DNA of 15,637 nucleotides from an uncultured Clostridia bacterium (GCA_946628455.1 CAMOWP010000028.1:1-15637), one strand, 5' to 3'; shown: positions 1 to 5,979, numbered from the stretch's first letter. Program-made: numbers and translations. The notes: generated by a model not told the origin, from the letters alone.

Positions 1-740
1 TCGGTATCATAAAGACCGTTAATCGTGTTTGACGTTACAACGCAAATTCCGCCCTGGCTCTCATCCTTGTAGAACAAATAGAACGTTCCGTTGTATTCAG
101 TAATATCGCCGTCAATGGAATCCCTGCTTGCAACATCGTTGTTCTTCATCATCGGTGCAGGAACGGAATACTTGCTCTGGTCGAGAAGGTCATCGGTATA
201 CATATAGTGCATCTTAGTTCCGCCTGCAGAATAACCGTTAGCAGCAAGACCAAAATAAACCATGTACTTGCTTTCGGTTGCGTCCCAGATAACCTGCGGA
301 GCCCATGCTCTGTAAACATCAACGCCTGTAATATCAGCAACGTTGATTATGGTTTCGTCCGTCCATGTAACAAGGTCAGTTGAACGCCAGATGACAAAGC
401 TGTTTGAATTGCCCCACCAAACGTTTCCTGAGCAGTCAGCGTCTGTTGCGATTGCGTAATACTTACCGTCCTGACCGCGGAAGATATACGGGTCACGCGC
501 GCAGCCTGTACCTTTAGTTTGATTTAAAACGGGGTCGTTCTTGTTGATAGCAAAGTAATTGTCGCCATCCTCGGAAAGAGCGAACTTAATTCTCTGCTCT
601 TCCCTTGCGTTACCTGTGAAATAAGAAAACAGGTATCTGTCCCTGGTATCGGCAAGAGCCGCAATACCGCCGAGAGGCAGCATTGTTACTACCATTGCTA
701 TTGCCATAAGTAATGACAAAACTTTCTTAGAAAATTTCAT
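1..740 (-). CDS. Secreted glycoside hydrolase, family 43-like (N-terminal part; gene runs off the window)
   Basis: The first 246 codons are visible and the C-terminus lies beyond the window start. A Sec signal peptide is clear: Lys-rich residues 1-6, a hydrophobic core at about 7-28, and an Ala-Leu-Ala cleavage site near residue 30. The mature part reads as a five-bladed beta-propeller of the GH43 type. ARDPYIFR (81-88) holds the probable catalytic-base Asp83; RAWAPQVIWD (144-153) is the second-blade motif common in GH43; SIDGDITEYNGTFYLFYKDE (208-227) holds a second conserved Asp. The general-acid Glu would lie further on and is not seen. GH43 enzymes remove arabinose or xylose from plant hemicellulose outside the cell; the exact substrate cannot be read here. 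The start is fixed by AAGGAGG at 748-754, seven bases upstream, and by the signal peptide. GH32/GH62 propellers are less likely alternatives. Confidence 0.82.
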   Translation of the reverse strand, partial: MKFSKKVLSLLMAIAMVVTMLPLGGIAALADTRDRYLFSYFTGNAREEQRIKFALSEDGDNYFAINKNDPVLNQTKGTGCARDPYIFRGQDGKYYAIATDADCSGNVWWGNSNSFVIWRSTDLVTWTDETIINVADITGVDVYRAWAPQVIWDATESKYMVYFGLAANGYSAGGTKMHYMYTDDLLDQSKYSVPAPMMKNNDVASRDSIDGDITEYNGTFYLFYKDESQGGICVVTSNTINGLYDT

Positions 741-884
741 AATGTTTCCTCCTTCTTCGGCTTGCGCCGAAAGGTGAAATATTATCCCTCAGCCTGCCCT
801 CTGACCCGAGCAGTAATTGTTAACAAGCCGAAACAATTTGTTAACAACTCAGCTTAGGGTATAATACTCCCTAATATTTTTACA
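741..884 (-). promoter_or_regulatory. Long leader of the glycoside hydrolase gene with competing hairpins
   Basis: About 144 bases separate the predicted transcription start (near 884) from the ATG. Three dyads are visible. TTAGGG/CCCTAA lie at 854-859 and 869-874. TTCGGC at 756-761 pairs with GCCGAA at 766-771 around a 4-base loop (GCAA on the RNA), directly beside the Shine-Dalgarno at 748-754. An upstream copy, CAAGCCGAA at 824-832, is a perfect 9-base complement of TTCGGCTTG at 756-764, so two mutually exclusive pairings are possible. The arrangement is seen in the sequence; a regulatory role is inference. Confidence 0.4.
817..847. promoter_or_regulatory. Two identical palindromic operator-like sites
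   Basis: TTGTTAACAA, a perfect 10-bp palindrome, occurs at 817-826 and again at 838-847, exactly 21 bp (two helical turns) apart. Both are downstream of the predicted start of transcription of the glycoside hydrolase gene. This is the usual geometry for a dimeric repressor binding two sites on one DNA face. The regulator is not encoded in the window and I cannot name it. Confidence 0.5.
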
Positions 885-890
885 CAGTAA

Positions 891-919
891 ATTATAATAT
901 GAAAAACATAATGTGTCAA
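891..919 (-). promoter_or_regulatory. Consensus promoter for the glycoside hydrolase gene
   Basis: On the minus strand a perfect -35 TTGACA (914-919) is followed after 17 bp by a perfect -10 TATAAT (891-896). Transcription would start near 884. The stretch from 920 to the tRNA terminator at about 979 is AT-rich and I see nothing else in it. Confidence 0.8.
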
Positions 920-978
920 GCTATTTTTGAACAAAATGTAAATTTTCTTTAAACTTTGTTCACTTTTGCAAATTTGTC

Positions 979-1015
979 AAAAAAATATAAAAAACAGGCA
1001 ACCTTTCGGTTGCCT
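979..1015 (-). terminator. Terminator of tRNA-Arg
   Basis: The 8-bp stem AGGCAACC/GGTTGCCT (996-1003 with 1008-1015) has a GAAA loop on the minus strand and is followed by a T-rich tail (GTTTTTTAT then a second T run, 979-995). The stem starts at the base next to the encoded CCA, so this tRNA appears to be transcribed alone. Confidence 0.85.
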
Positions 1016-1092
1016 TGGTCCACCCGACAGGACTCGAACCTGCAGTCGTCAGAATCGGAATCTGATGCATTATCCGGTTATGCTACGGGCAG
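1016..1092 (-). tRNA. tRNA-Arg, anticodon CCG
   Basis: A 77-nt cloverleaf with the 3' CCA encoded (1016-1018). Arms seen on the minus strand: acceptor CTGCCCG/CGGGTGG, D stem GCAT/ATGC with a 9-nt loop, anticodon stem TCAGA/TCTGA with loop TTCCGAT (anticodon CCG, reading CGG), five-base variable region CGACT, and T arm GCAGG-TTCGAGT-CCTGT. The discriminator base is A. Two wobble pairs lie in the acceptor stem (U2-G71, G3-U70). The gene sits between its own terminator and a REP repeat that begins 12 bases upstream. Confidence 0.95.
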
Positions 1093-1104
1093 ATGTATTA
1101 AATT

Positions 1105-1126
1105 GTAGGGGCGACCTTTGGTCGCC
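1105..1126 (+). repeat. REP-type palindrome, copy 1
   Basis: GTAG head followed by a hairpin with arms GGCGACC (1110-1116) and GGTCGCC (1120-1126) around TTT. GTAG directly 5' of a hairpin is the hallmark of REP elements recognised by RAYT transposases. This copy lies just upstream of the tRNA gene. Confidence 0.85.
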
Positions 1127-1135
1127 AGCGTATCT

Positions 1136-1183
1136 GTAGGGGCGACCTTTGGTCGCCGGCGGGCGGTTAAAAACCGCCCCTAC
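1136..1183. repeat. REP doublet (BIME-like), copies 2 and 3 in opposite orientation
   Basis: Copy 2 (1136-1157) is identical to copy 1. It is followed by GGGCGGTT/AACCGCCC (1161-1168 with 1172-1179), a related palindrome in reverse orientation ending in CTAC. The ends GTAGGGGCG (1136-1144) and CGCCCCTAC (1175-1183) are perfect 9-bp inverted repeats, so the pair forms one unit resembling the REP doublets called BIMEs in enterobacteria. Confidence 0.8.
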
Positions 1184-1212
1184 GATTTAATTTGTTCGGG
1201 CTAACACCGCGC

Positions 1213-1235
1213 GGACGGTTAAAAACCGCCCCTGC
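1213..1235 (-). repeat. Degenerate REP palindrome, copy 4
   Basis: GGACGGTT/AACCGCCC around AAA is the same type as the right half of the doublet, with one mismatch in the stem and CTGC instead of CTAC at the end. It ends two bases from the RAYT stop codon. No T run follows, so it is not an intrinsic terminator. Confidence 0.65.
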
Positions 1236-1237
1236 TG

Positions 1238-1771
1238 TTACGAATAATATTCGTCCTTTCCCATTAACCACTTTTTAGGATTCTCGTCAATGTATTGCAT
1301 ATGCAATAAAAAATCCTCTTCATCCCGAATCACGTGGTCATAAAAGCCTTTTTGCCATATGGTACAGCCGACTTGCTTAGTTACAGTGCCTTTAAACTGT
1401 TGCATTATACGGCTCACCGTAGGGGCGACCTTTGGTCGCCCGTGCGTCGCAGACCCTTCTGTAGGGGCGACCTTCGGTCGCCCGAGCCCGCAATCATCTA
1501 TCGTTATTAATAAATGAATATGATTCGGCATTATTACAAAATTATCGACTACGACATTTTCATATATTTCATTTATTCTTTTCAGTTCATTCGCTGCTGC
1601 TCTGCCGATTTCTGTTAAACGGACTTTCGGCGGGCGACCTGAGGTCGCCCCTACAATCTGAGATAAAACGCAGTTCATATTTTCGGTACATATCGTTACA
1701 AAATATGTGCCGTTGTGTGAATAGTCAAATTCTTCTAAACGATTTCGTTTCCTTTTCGGCAATTTTTCCAT
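1238..1771 (-). CDS. REP-associated tyrosine transposase (RAYT, IS200-like Y1 superfamily)
   Basis: The 177-aa protein has the Y1 HUH transposase hallmarks. LPKRKRNRLEEFDYS and GTYFVTICTENMNC form the usual N-terminus, NHIH (83-86) carries the metal-binding His-x-His, and FYDHVIRDEEDF (143-154) carries the probable nucleophile Tyr144, followed by YIDENPKKW. RAYTs cut and join single-stranded DNA at REP palindromes headed by GTAG, and such repeats surround and interrupt this gene. Unusually, three REP copies are part of the reading frame: residues 40-47 (VGATSGRP), 97-104 and 111-118 (both GRPKVAPT). All motifs remain intact, so the gene may be functional. No Shine-Dalgarno is visible; a promoter only six bases from the ATG suggests a leaderless mRNA. 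Family assignment is secure; activity is inferred. Confidence 0.92.
   Translation of the reverse strand: MEKLPKRKRNRLEEFDYSHNGTYFVTICTENMNCVLSQIVGATSGRPPKVRLTEIGRAAANELKRINEIYENVVVDNFVIMPNHIHLLITIDDCGLGRPKVAPTEGSATHGRPKVAPTVSRIMQQFKGTVTKQVGCTIWQKGFYDHVIRDEEDFLLHMQYIDENPKKWLMGKDEYYS
1419..1440 (+). repeat. REP palindrome inside the RAYT gene, copy 5
   Basis: Identical to copies 1 and 2 over 22 bases. Read on the coding (minus) strand it encodes GRPKVAPT (residues 111-118), placed between the HUH motif and the catalytic Tyr. Confidence 0.9.
1461..1482 (+). repeat. REP palindrome inside the RAYT gene, copy 6
   Basis: Differs from copy 5 only in the loop (TTC for TTT). It encodes the same GRPKVAPT peptide (residues 97-104) through a synonymous codon, 42 bases (14 codons) from copy 5. 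Confidence 0.9.
1632..1654 (-). repeat. REP palindrome inside the RAYT gene, reverse orientation, copy 7
   Basis: GGGCGACC (1632-1639) and GGTCGCCC (1643-1650) flank TGA and are followed by CTAC, the reverse orientation of copies 5 and 6. On the coding strand it reads VGATSGRP (residues 40-47), again in frame and without a stop. Confidence 0.9.
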
Positions 1772-1777
1772 GCTGTT

Positions 1778-1806
1778 ATTTTACCACATACAGCCTTGAA
1801 TATCAA
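1778..1806 (-). promoter_or_regulatory. Promoter of the RAYT gene
   Basis: On the minus strand TTGATA (1801-1806), 17 bp, TAAAAT (1778-1783), with an extended -10 TGG just upstream. The -10 ends six bases before the ATG at 1771, so transcription would start at or next to the start codon. Its -35 overlaps that of the divergent MATE promoter by one base. Confidence 0.6.
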
Positions 1807-1824
1807 CATAAATTCTGCTATAAT
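1796..1824 (+). promoter_or_regulatory. Promoter of the MATE gene
   Basis: TTGAAT (1796-1801), 17 bp, TATAAT (1819-1824). The predicted start near 1831 gives a leader of about 22 bases containing GAGGT at 1841-1845. Confidence 0.75.
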
Positions 1825-1852
1825 ATTTACGGTTTTTTGAGAGGTAAAAGGT

Positions 1853-3214
1853 ATGACATCTTCGGAAAAGCAATTCAAAAAAATGACCGAAACGCCCGTA
1901 ACAAGGCTGATTCCGCGCCTTGCCGTGCCAACGGTCATTTCTATGCTTATTACAATGATATATAATATTGCCGACACTTATTTTGTTTCAAAAATCAGCG
2001 TTTCGGCAAGCGGCGCAACGGGAATCCTGCTGAGCCTTATGGGGCTTATTCAGGCGTTTGGCTTTATGTACGGGCAGGGCGCGGGCTCAAACATTTCACG
2101 CCGCCTCGGTGCAAAGGATTTAAACGCGGCGAACGTTTACTGCTCAACGGCGTATTTTTCTGCGCTCGCAGTCGGTCTGATTATTATGAGCGCGGGGCTG
2201 ATTTTCCTTGAGCCGATTATGCATTTTCTCGGCAGCACTGATACAATTCTTCCCTATGCAAAGAGCTACGGAATGTGGATTTTAATTGCCGCGCCCGCTA
2301 TGACAACCTCGTTTGTTATGAACAATATCCTGCGTTTTGAGGGGCTTGCAAAGCTCGCTATGATTGGCATAACAACGGGCGGAGTTTTAAACGTTATTCT
2401 TGACCCGCTTCTCATTTTCGTATTCAGAATGGGAATTGCAGGCGCGGGAATAGCAACGGCGTTTTCGCAATACGTGGGTATGCTTATTCTGCTTACAATG
2501 TTCCTTAAGAAAAAGCCGCAAAGCCGCATTTCGCCTAAGTTTTTCAGCTTTAAGCCGGGCGTTACAAAGGATATAATTGCGGTTGGTCTCCCCTCCTTTG
2601 CAAGGCAGGGGCTCAACTCCGTTTCAACTATGATACTCAACATTCAGGCGGCTCCGTTCGGCGACGCGTGCATAGCCTCAATGAGCATAACCGCTAAAAT
2701 AGGAATGTTTATTTTCAGCACCTCGCTGGGTATCGGGCAGGGCTTCCAGCCCGTTTGCTCCTTCAATTACGGCGCAAAGCTTTACGGCAGAGTTAAGGAA
2801 TCAATAAAATTCCTCTGGAAATTTGCAACGCTTGTTATTGCCGTTATTGCGGGAATCTGCTTCATCCTCGCGCCTCAGCTTATCTCACTTTTCAGAAGCG
2901 ATAAGGAGGTGCTTGAAATAGGAACTCTCGCGCTGAGAATCCTCTGCGCCGCACTGATTACCCTGCCTACTACTATGGTCGGAAATATGACCTTCCAGTC
3001 TGTCGGAAAAAGCGGAAGAGCCTTCTTCCTCGCCTGCGCGCAAAACGGGCTGTTCTTCATTCCGATTGTTCTTGTTATGCCGAGATTAATCGGCGTTCTC
3101 GGAATACAGACAGCGTGGCCTATAGCTTACACCGTTGCCGCAATAATTGCCGCGCCTATGATTATTTCGTTCATAAGGAGCCTTGATAAATTACCCGTCA
3201 AGCCCGAGGACTGA
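1853..3214 (+). CDS. MATE family multidrug/cation efflux transporter
   Basis: A 453-aa membrane protein with about 12 hydrophobic segments in two homologous halves. N-terminal landmarks of the MATE family are IPRLAVPTVISMLITMIYN, ADTYFVSKI and GQGAGSNISRRLGAKD (about residues 21-90), and the second half has GLPSFARQGLNS and a GQGFQPVCSFNYGA motif. MATE proteins export cationic drugs, dyes or metabolites across the cytoplasmic membrane using Na+ or H+ gradients; the cargo cannot be read from sequence. Length matches the family. The start is supported by GAGGT seven bases upstream and by a well-placed promoter. The 3' end overlaps the convergent rmuC gene by 24 bp. No regulator is adjacent; the nearest divergent gene is the transposase. 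Confidence 0.93.
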   Translation: MTSSEKQFKKMTETPVTRLIPRLAVPTVISMLITMIYNIADTYFVSKISVSASGATGILLSLMGLIQAFGFMYGQGAGSNISRRLGAKDLNAANVYCSTAYFSALAVGLIIMSAGLIFLEPIMHFLGSTDTILPYAKSYGMWILIAAPAMTTSFVMNNILRFEGLAKLAMIGITTGGVLNVILDPLLIFVFRMGIAGAGIATAFSQYVGMLILLTMFLKKKPQSRISPKFFSFKPGVTKDIIAVGLPSFARQGLNSVSTMILNIQAAPFGDACIASMSITAKIGMFIFSTSLGIGQGFQPVCSFNYGAKLYGRVKESIKFLWKFATLVIAVIAGICFILAPQLISLFRSDKEVLEIGTLALRILCAALITLPTTMVGNMTFQSVGKSGRAFFLACAQNGLFFIPIVLVMPRLIGVLGIQTAWPIAYTVAAIIAAPMIISFIRSLDKLPVKPED

Positions 3215-4330
3215 AGCTGAATTATCACTATCAAGCGTCTCAATGCTTTTGAGGCGCTTTATTATTATCTCGTTCCTCTTATCAGCGTCGTCAAGCGCCT
3301 GAGAGGCTGATTCAAGGCGTTTTCTGATAAGCGCAAGCTGCTCGCCGAACTTATTATACTGCGCCTTCGCCGCGCCTAAAATGTCGAAAACCTCGCTCGC
3401 CTTCTTATTTATTGCGACAGACTTGAAGCCGATTGCAAGCGAGTTTAAAAGCGCTGTAACAGTGCTCGGCCCCGCAATCATTATGCCCTTTGCCTGAAGC
3501 TGCTCGGCAAGCCCGTTTTTGCTGCTCATAACCTCGGCGTAAAGCCCCTCCGTTGCAAGATACATAATTGCAAACGGCGTTGTGTTGGGAACGTCGATAT
3601 ATTTTGAAATATCCCTCGCCTCGCTCTTAATCTGCGCTTCAAGCGCTTTTCTTGCTGCCTCAAGCGCGGCAACGTCTCCGGCTTCGGCTGCGGCTGAAAG
3701 GCGCGCGTAATCCTCAAGCGGAAACTTTGAATCAATCGGGAGCCAGGTTGTGTCTGAATCCTCGGCATTCGGGATTTTGACTGCAAACTCAACCTGCCCG
3801 TTATACGCGGCGTTTGTTCTTACATTGGTTTCATACATTGCAGGGATGGTTTCATCAAGGATATTTTTAAGCTGTACCTCAGCCCACGTTCCCCTGCTCT
3901 TAACGTTTGTGAGAACTCTGCTGAGCCCCTGAACGCTGCTTGTTACGTCGCCTGACATCCTCTGCATATCGCCGAGAGATTTATACACTCTTTCAAGCTG
4001 AGTTGAAACCGTTGCAAAGGACGCGCCCAGCCTTTTGTTAAGAGTGTCTGACAGCTTTTCGTCAACGGTTGAGCGCATTTCGTCAAGCTTCTTTTCGTTG
4101 CTCTCCTGAAGCTGTGAAATTGAAAGCGCAATCGCCCTGCTCTGCTTTTCGGTATTTTCGTTAAGGGTCTGCATAAGCTGAATCTGCTGCTCGTAGTTTT
4201 TATCCGTCAGCCCCTTCATACCGTCGGCAAGGCTTCTGACCTCAGCGGCGTTCTGCCTGCTGCTCATTAGTACAACAACAAGAACGATAATTAAAACAAC
4301 TATAATTCCGATTAATAAATATGTCTGCAT
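3191..4330 (-). CDS. rmuC: RmuC family DNA recombination protein
   Basis: A 379-aa protein with an N-terminal transmembrane helix (about residues 4-22), a long Gln/Glu/Lys-rich coiled coil (about 25-125) and a C-terminal RmuC domain (restriction-endonuclease-like fold). Family landmarks are VKSRGTWAEVQLKNILDE (143-160), PIDSKFPLEDYARL (198-211), MYLATEGLYAEV, and a conserved TALLNSLAIGFKS helix. RmuC limits DNA rearrangements at short inverted repeats in E. coli; its biochemical role is still poorly defined. The protein is probably membrane-anchored with the nuclease-like domain in the cytoplasm. GGAGGTG at 4336-4342 fixes the start. The last seven codons and the stop overlap the MATE gene on the other strand. 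Confidence 0.92.
   Translation of the reverse strand: MQTYLLIGIIVVLIIVLVVVLMSSRQNAAEVRSLADGMKGLTDKNYEQQIQLMQTLNENTEKQSRAIALSISQLQESNEKKLDEMRSTVDEKLSDTLNKRLGASFATVSTQLERVYKSLGDMQRMSGDVTSSVQGLSRVLTNVKSRGTWAEVQLKNILDETIPAMYETNVRTNAAYNGQVEFAVKIPNAEDSDTTWLPIDSKFPLEDYARLSAAAEAGDVAALEAARKALEAQIKSEARDISKYIDVPNTTPFAIMYLATEGLYAEVMSSKNGLAEQLQAKGIMIAGPSTVTALLNSLAIGFKSVAINKKASEVFDILGAAKAQYNKFGEQLALIRKRLESASQALDDADKRNEIIIKRLKSIETLDSDNSASVLGLDG
3233..3263 (+). terminator. Probable terminator of the MATE gene, inside rmuC
   Basis: AAGCGTCTCAA (3233-3243) pairs with TTGAGGCGCTT (3249-3259): 11 bp with one G-U, around TGCTT, followed by TTTATTATTAT on the plus strand. It lies 18 bases past the MATE stop codon and entirely within the 3' coding part of rmuC. 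Confidence 0.6.
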
Positions 4331-4348
4331 AAAAACACCTCCGAACTT

Positions 4349-4377
4349 ATTATATTTTATACAATTATATCTTTCAA
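4349..4377 (-). promoter_or_regulatory. Promoter of rmuC
   Basis: TTGAAA (4372-4377), 17 bp, TATAAT (4349-4354) on the minus strand. It predicts a leader of only about 12 bases, beginning almost at the Shine-Dalgarno. A second TATAAT (4364-4369) without a good -35 could serve instead. Confidence 0.6.
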
Positions 4378-4380
4378 GGA

Positions 4381-4414
4381 ATAAAAATAAACAGTCCGGA
4401 AATTCGGACTGTTT
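4381..4414 (-). terminator. Terminator of the MFS transporter gene
   Basis: Stem AAACAGTCCG/CGGACTGTTT (4389-4398 with 4405-4414), followed on the minus strand by the AT-rich tail ATTTTTAT. It starts 17 bases after the transporter stop codon. The plus-strand side is also T-rich, but no plus-strand gene approaches. Confidence 0.8.
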
Positions 4415-4431
4415 ATTTATTTTAGTATTAA

Positions 4432-5979
4432 TTAATCGCCTGCAGCGTCAACGGCTTCCTGTATCCATTCCTCGTCTTCGGGAGTTGATTCGCCGTGCTT
4501 AACCCCGAGCATAGCGACAAGTCCGAGAGCGAACATAATCGCACAATAGAGGAACATATAGTTATAATTCTCGTGGAAAAGACCGATAACAAGTCCGCAG
4601 AGAATCGGACCCGAAATAGAAGCAGCCTGCGTTGCGGTATAGTAGTAACCCGTAAAGGTACCTACGTGCTCTCTTCCGCCCATAGCAAGAACGAGCGGGA
4701 GCGTATTGATATTAACGCATCCGACAGCGGCACCGCCGACAACGAGCGCAACCCAAAGACAAATCCATGTAAACTTATTTACGCTTCCGTCCGCGTTATT
4801 CGGCAGAACCTGTGATACCGTAAGATAAACGGTAAACATAAATACTATACCCGCAAGACCGATTAAAATAGTCTTTTTTCTTCCGAGCTTTCTTCCCATA
4901 ATACCTGCGGGAATTCCGAAAGCGGCAAGAGATACGGCGAATACCGCCATCATAAGCGTTGAGTAAATCGGCTGAACCTTTAACGTATCGTTAGCAAAGT
5001 TCGTGAAGTTCGGTACAATCGCTTCGGTTGCGTTATTTAGAAGGAAAAGCGCAAGAAGCATTATAATAAGGCTTCTCTTTTCGCCTTTATCCATATCAAG
5101 ATTTCTGATAGAAACCTTCTTTTTCGGCGCCTCGTCCTTTTCAATCGCCTGAGCCTCGGTCGCCGTAAGGTCGTATTTTCTGTTTTTGCGGTAGAAGCCT
5201 GTAAGTACAACGATACAGAGAACTGCAATAATTGCGGTTACAACGAATACGGGAACGTAGTTAACCTTCTGAACAACGCCGTCGATAACTACAACGTTTC
5301 CGTTCGCGTCAAGTACGCGTCCGAGAGCGTCAGTATCCGCCTTAAGGTGAGAGGCTATCGTTGTAAAGCCTAAAAGCCCTGCAAGCGCAGTAGCAATCGT
5401 TCCGACAACGAAACCGACCATCTGACCGATACCGCCCATAATGTTAATAACGGCGTTAGCGTCGCTCTGTAAATGAGACGGTGTAAAGTCGGGCATAAGC
5501 GAAACTACGGGAGAACGCCATACCGACATTGTAAAGTTGAAGAAAATAATTACAGCCATCATCAGAAGGATGGAAAGACCGACTGCCTTTACAAGCGCAG
5601 CAACGGGAATGAAGCAGAAGAAAAGCGCACAAATCTGCATACATATAAGAATAAACGGCATTCTCTTGCCCCATTTGCGAACCTTAACTCTGTCTGAACG
5701 TTTTCCGAAGAACGGAAGAAAGATAACGCCGAAAACGTTGTCAATCGTCATAATAGCGTTAACAATAAGCGCAACGGATACCCAGGCGAGCGCCTTGTGT
5801 CCGCTCAAAAACGACGAAGCCGCCGTTCCGCTTCCGAGAAGCTCGGTAAACTTTGCACGAAGAATTACAGGTACATAAGAATTATAAACCGACCAGAGAA
5901 GCATACAGCCCATAAAGCCGAAGCCGATAAGGAAGGTCCGCTTATAATTAAGCCCGTTTCCTTTAGAATTTTTACCCAT
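4432..5979 (-). CDS. MFS sugar transporter, GPH/sucrose-symporter type
   Basis: A 515-aa membrane protein with about 12 hydrophobic segments and a charged middle loop (about 265-300). Motif-A-like sequences appear in both halves: GKRSDRVKVRKWGKRMP (92-108) and GIMGRKLGRKK in the C-terminal half. The segment VWRSPVVSLMPDFTP followed by SDANAVINIMGGIGQ matches the central helix region of glycoside-pentoside-hexuronide:cation symporters and of sucrose:H+ symporters (SLC45-like). It therefore probably imports an oligosaccharide or glycoside with H+ or Na+; the substrate is unknown. No glycosidase or phosphorylase is adjacent, so context does not help. The start is supported by AAGGAGA at 5987-5993, seven bases upstream. 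It is a single-gene unit bounded by terminators. Confidence 0.85.
   Translation of the reverse strand: MGKNSKGNGLNYKRTFLIGFGFMGCMLLWSVYNSYVPVILRAKFTELLGSGTAASSFLSGHKALAWVSVALIVNAIMTIDNVFGVIFLPFFGKRSDRVKVRKWGKRMPFILICMQICALFFCFIPVAALVKAVGLSILLMMAVIIFFNFTMSVWRSPVVSLMPDFTPSHLQSDANAVINIMGGIGQMVGFVVGTIATALAGLLGFTTIASHLKADTDALGRVLDANGNVVVIDGVVQKVNYVPVFVVTAIIAVLCIVVLTGFYRKNRKYDLTATEAQAIEKDEAPKKKVSIRNLDMDKGEKRSLIIMLLALFLLNNATEAIVPNFTNFANDTLKVQPIYSTLMMAVFAVSLAAFGIPAGIMGRKLGRKKTILIGLAGIVFMFTVYLTVSQVLPNNADGSVNKFTWICLWVALVVGGAAVGCVNINTLPLVLAMGGREHVGTFTGYYYTATQAASISGPILCGLVIGLFHENYNYMFLYCAIMFALGLVAMLGVKHGESTPEDEEWIQEAVDAAGD

Noticed and set aside
1105..1482. CRISPR-like array from repeated GTAG hairpins
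   Set aside because: Spacing is irregular (31, 42 and much longer), copies occur in both orientations, and some lie inside a coding region. They are REP palindromes.
1735..1977. An 80-codon minus-strand frame spanning the RAYT start and the MATE start
   Set aside because: It overlaps both real genes and their promoters, and has no supporting start signal or family resemblance.
4495..5878. Several plus-strand open frames opposite the MFS transporter gene
   Set aside because: All are shadows of the transporter reading frame, with charged, low-complexity translations and no start signals.
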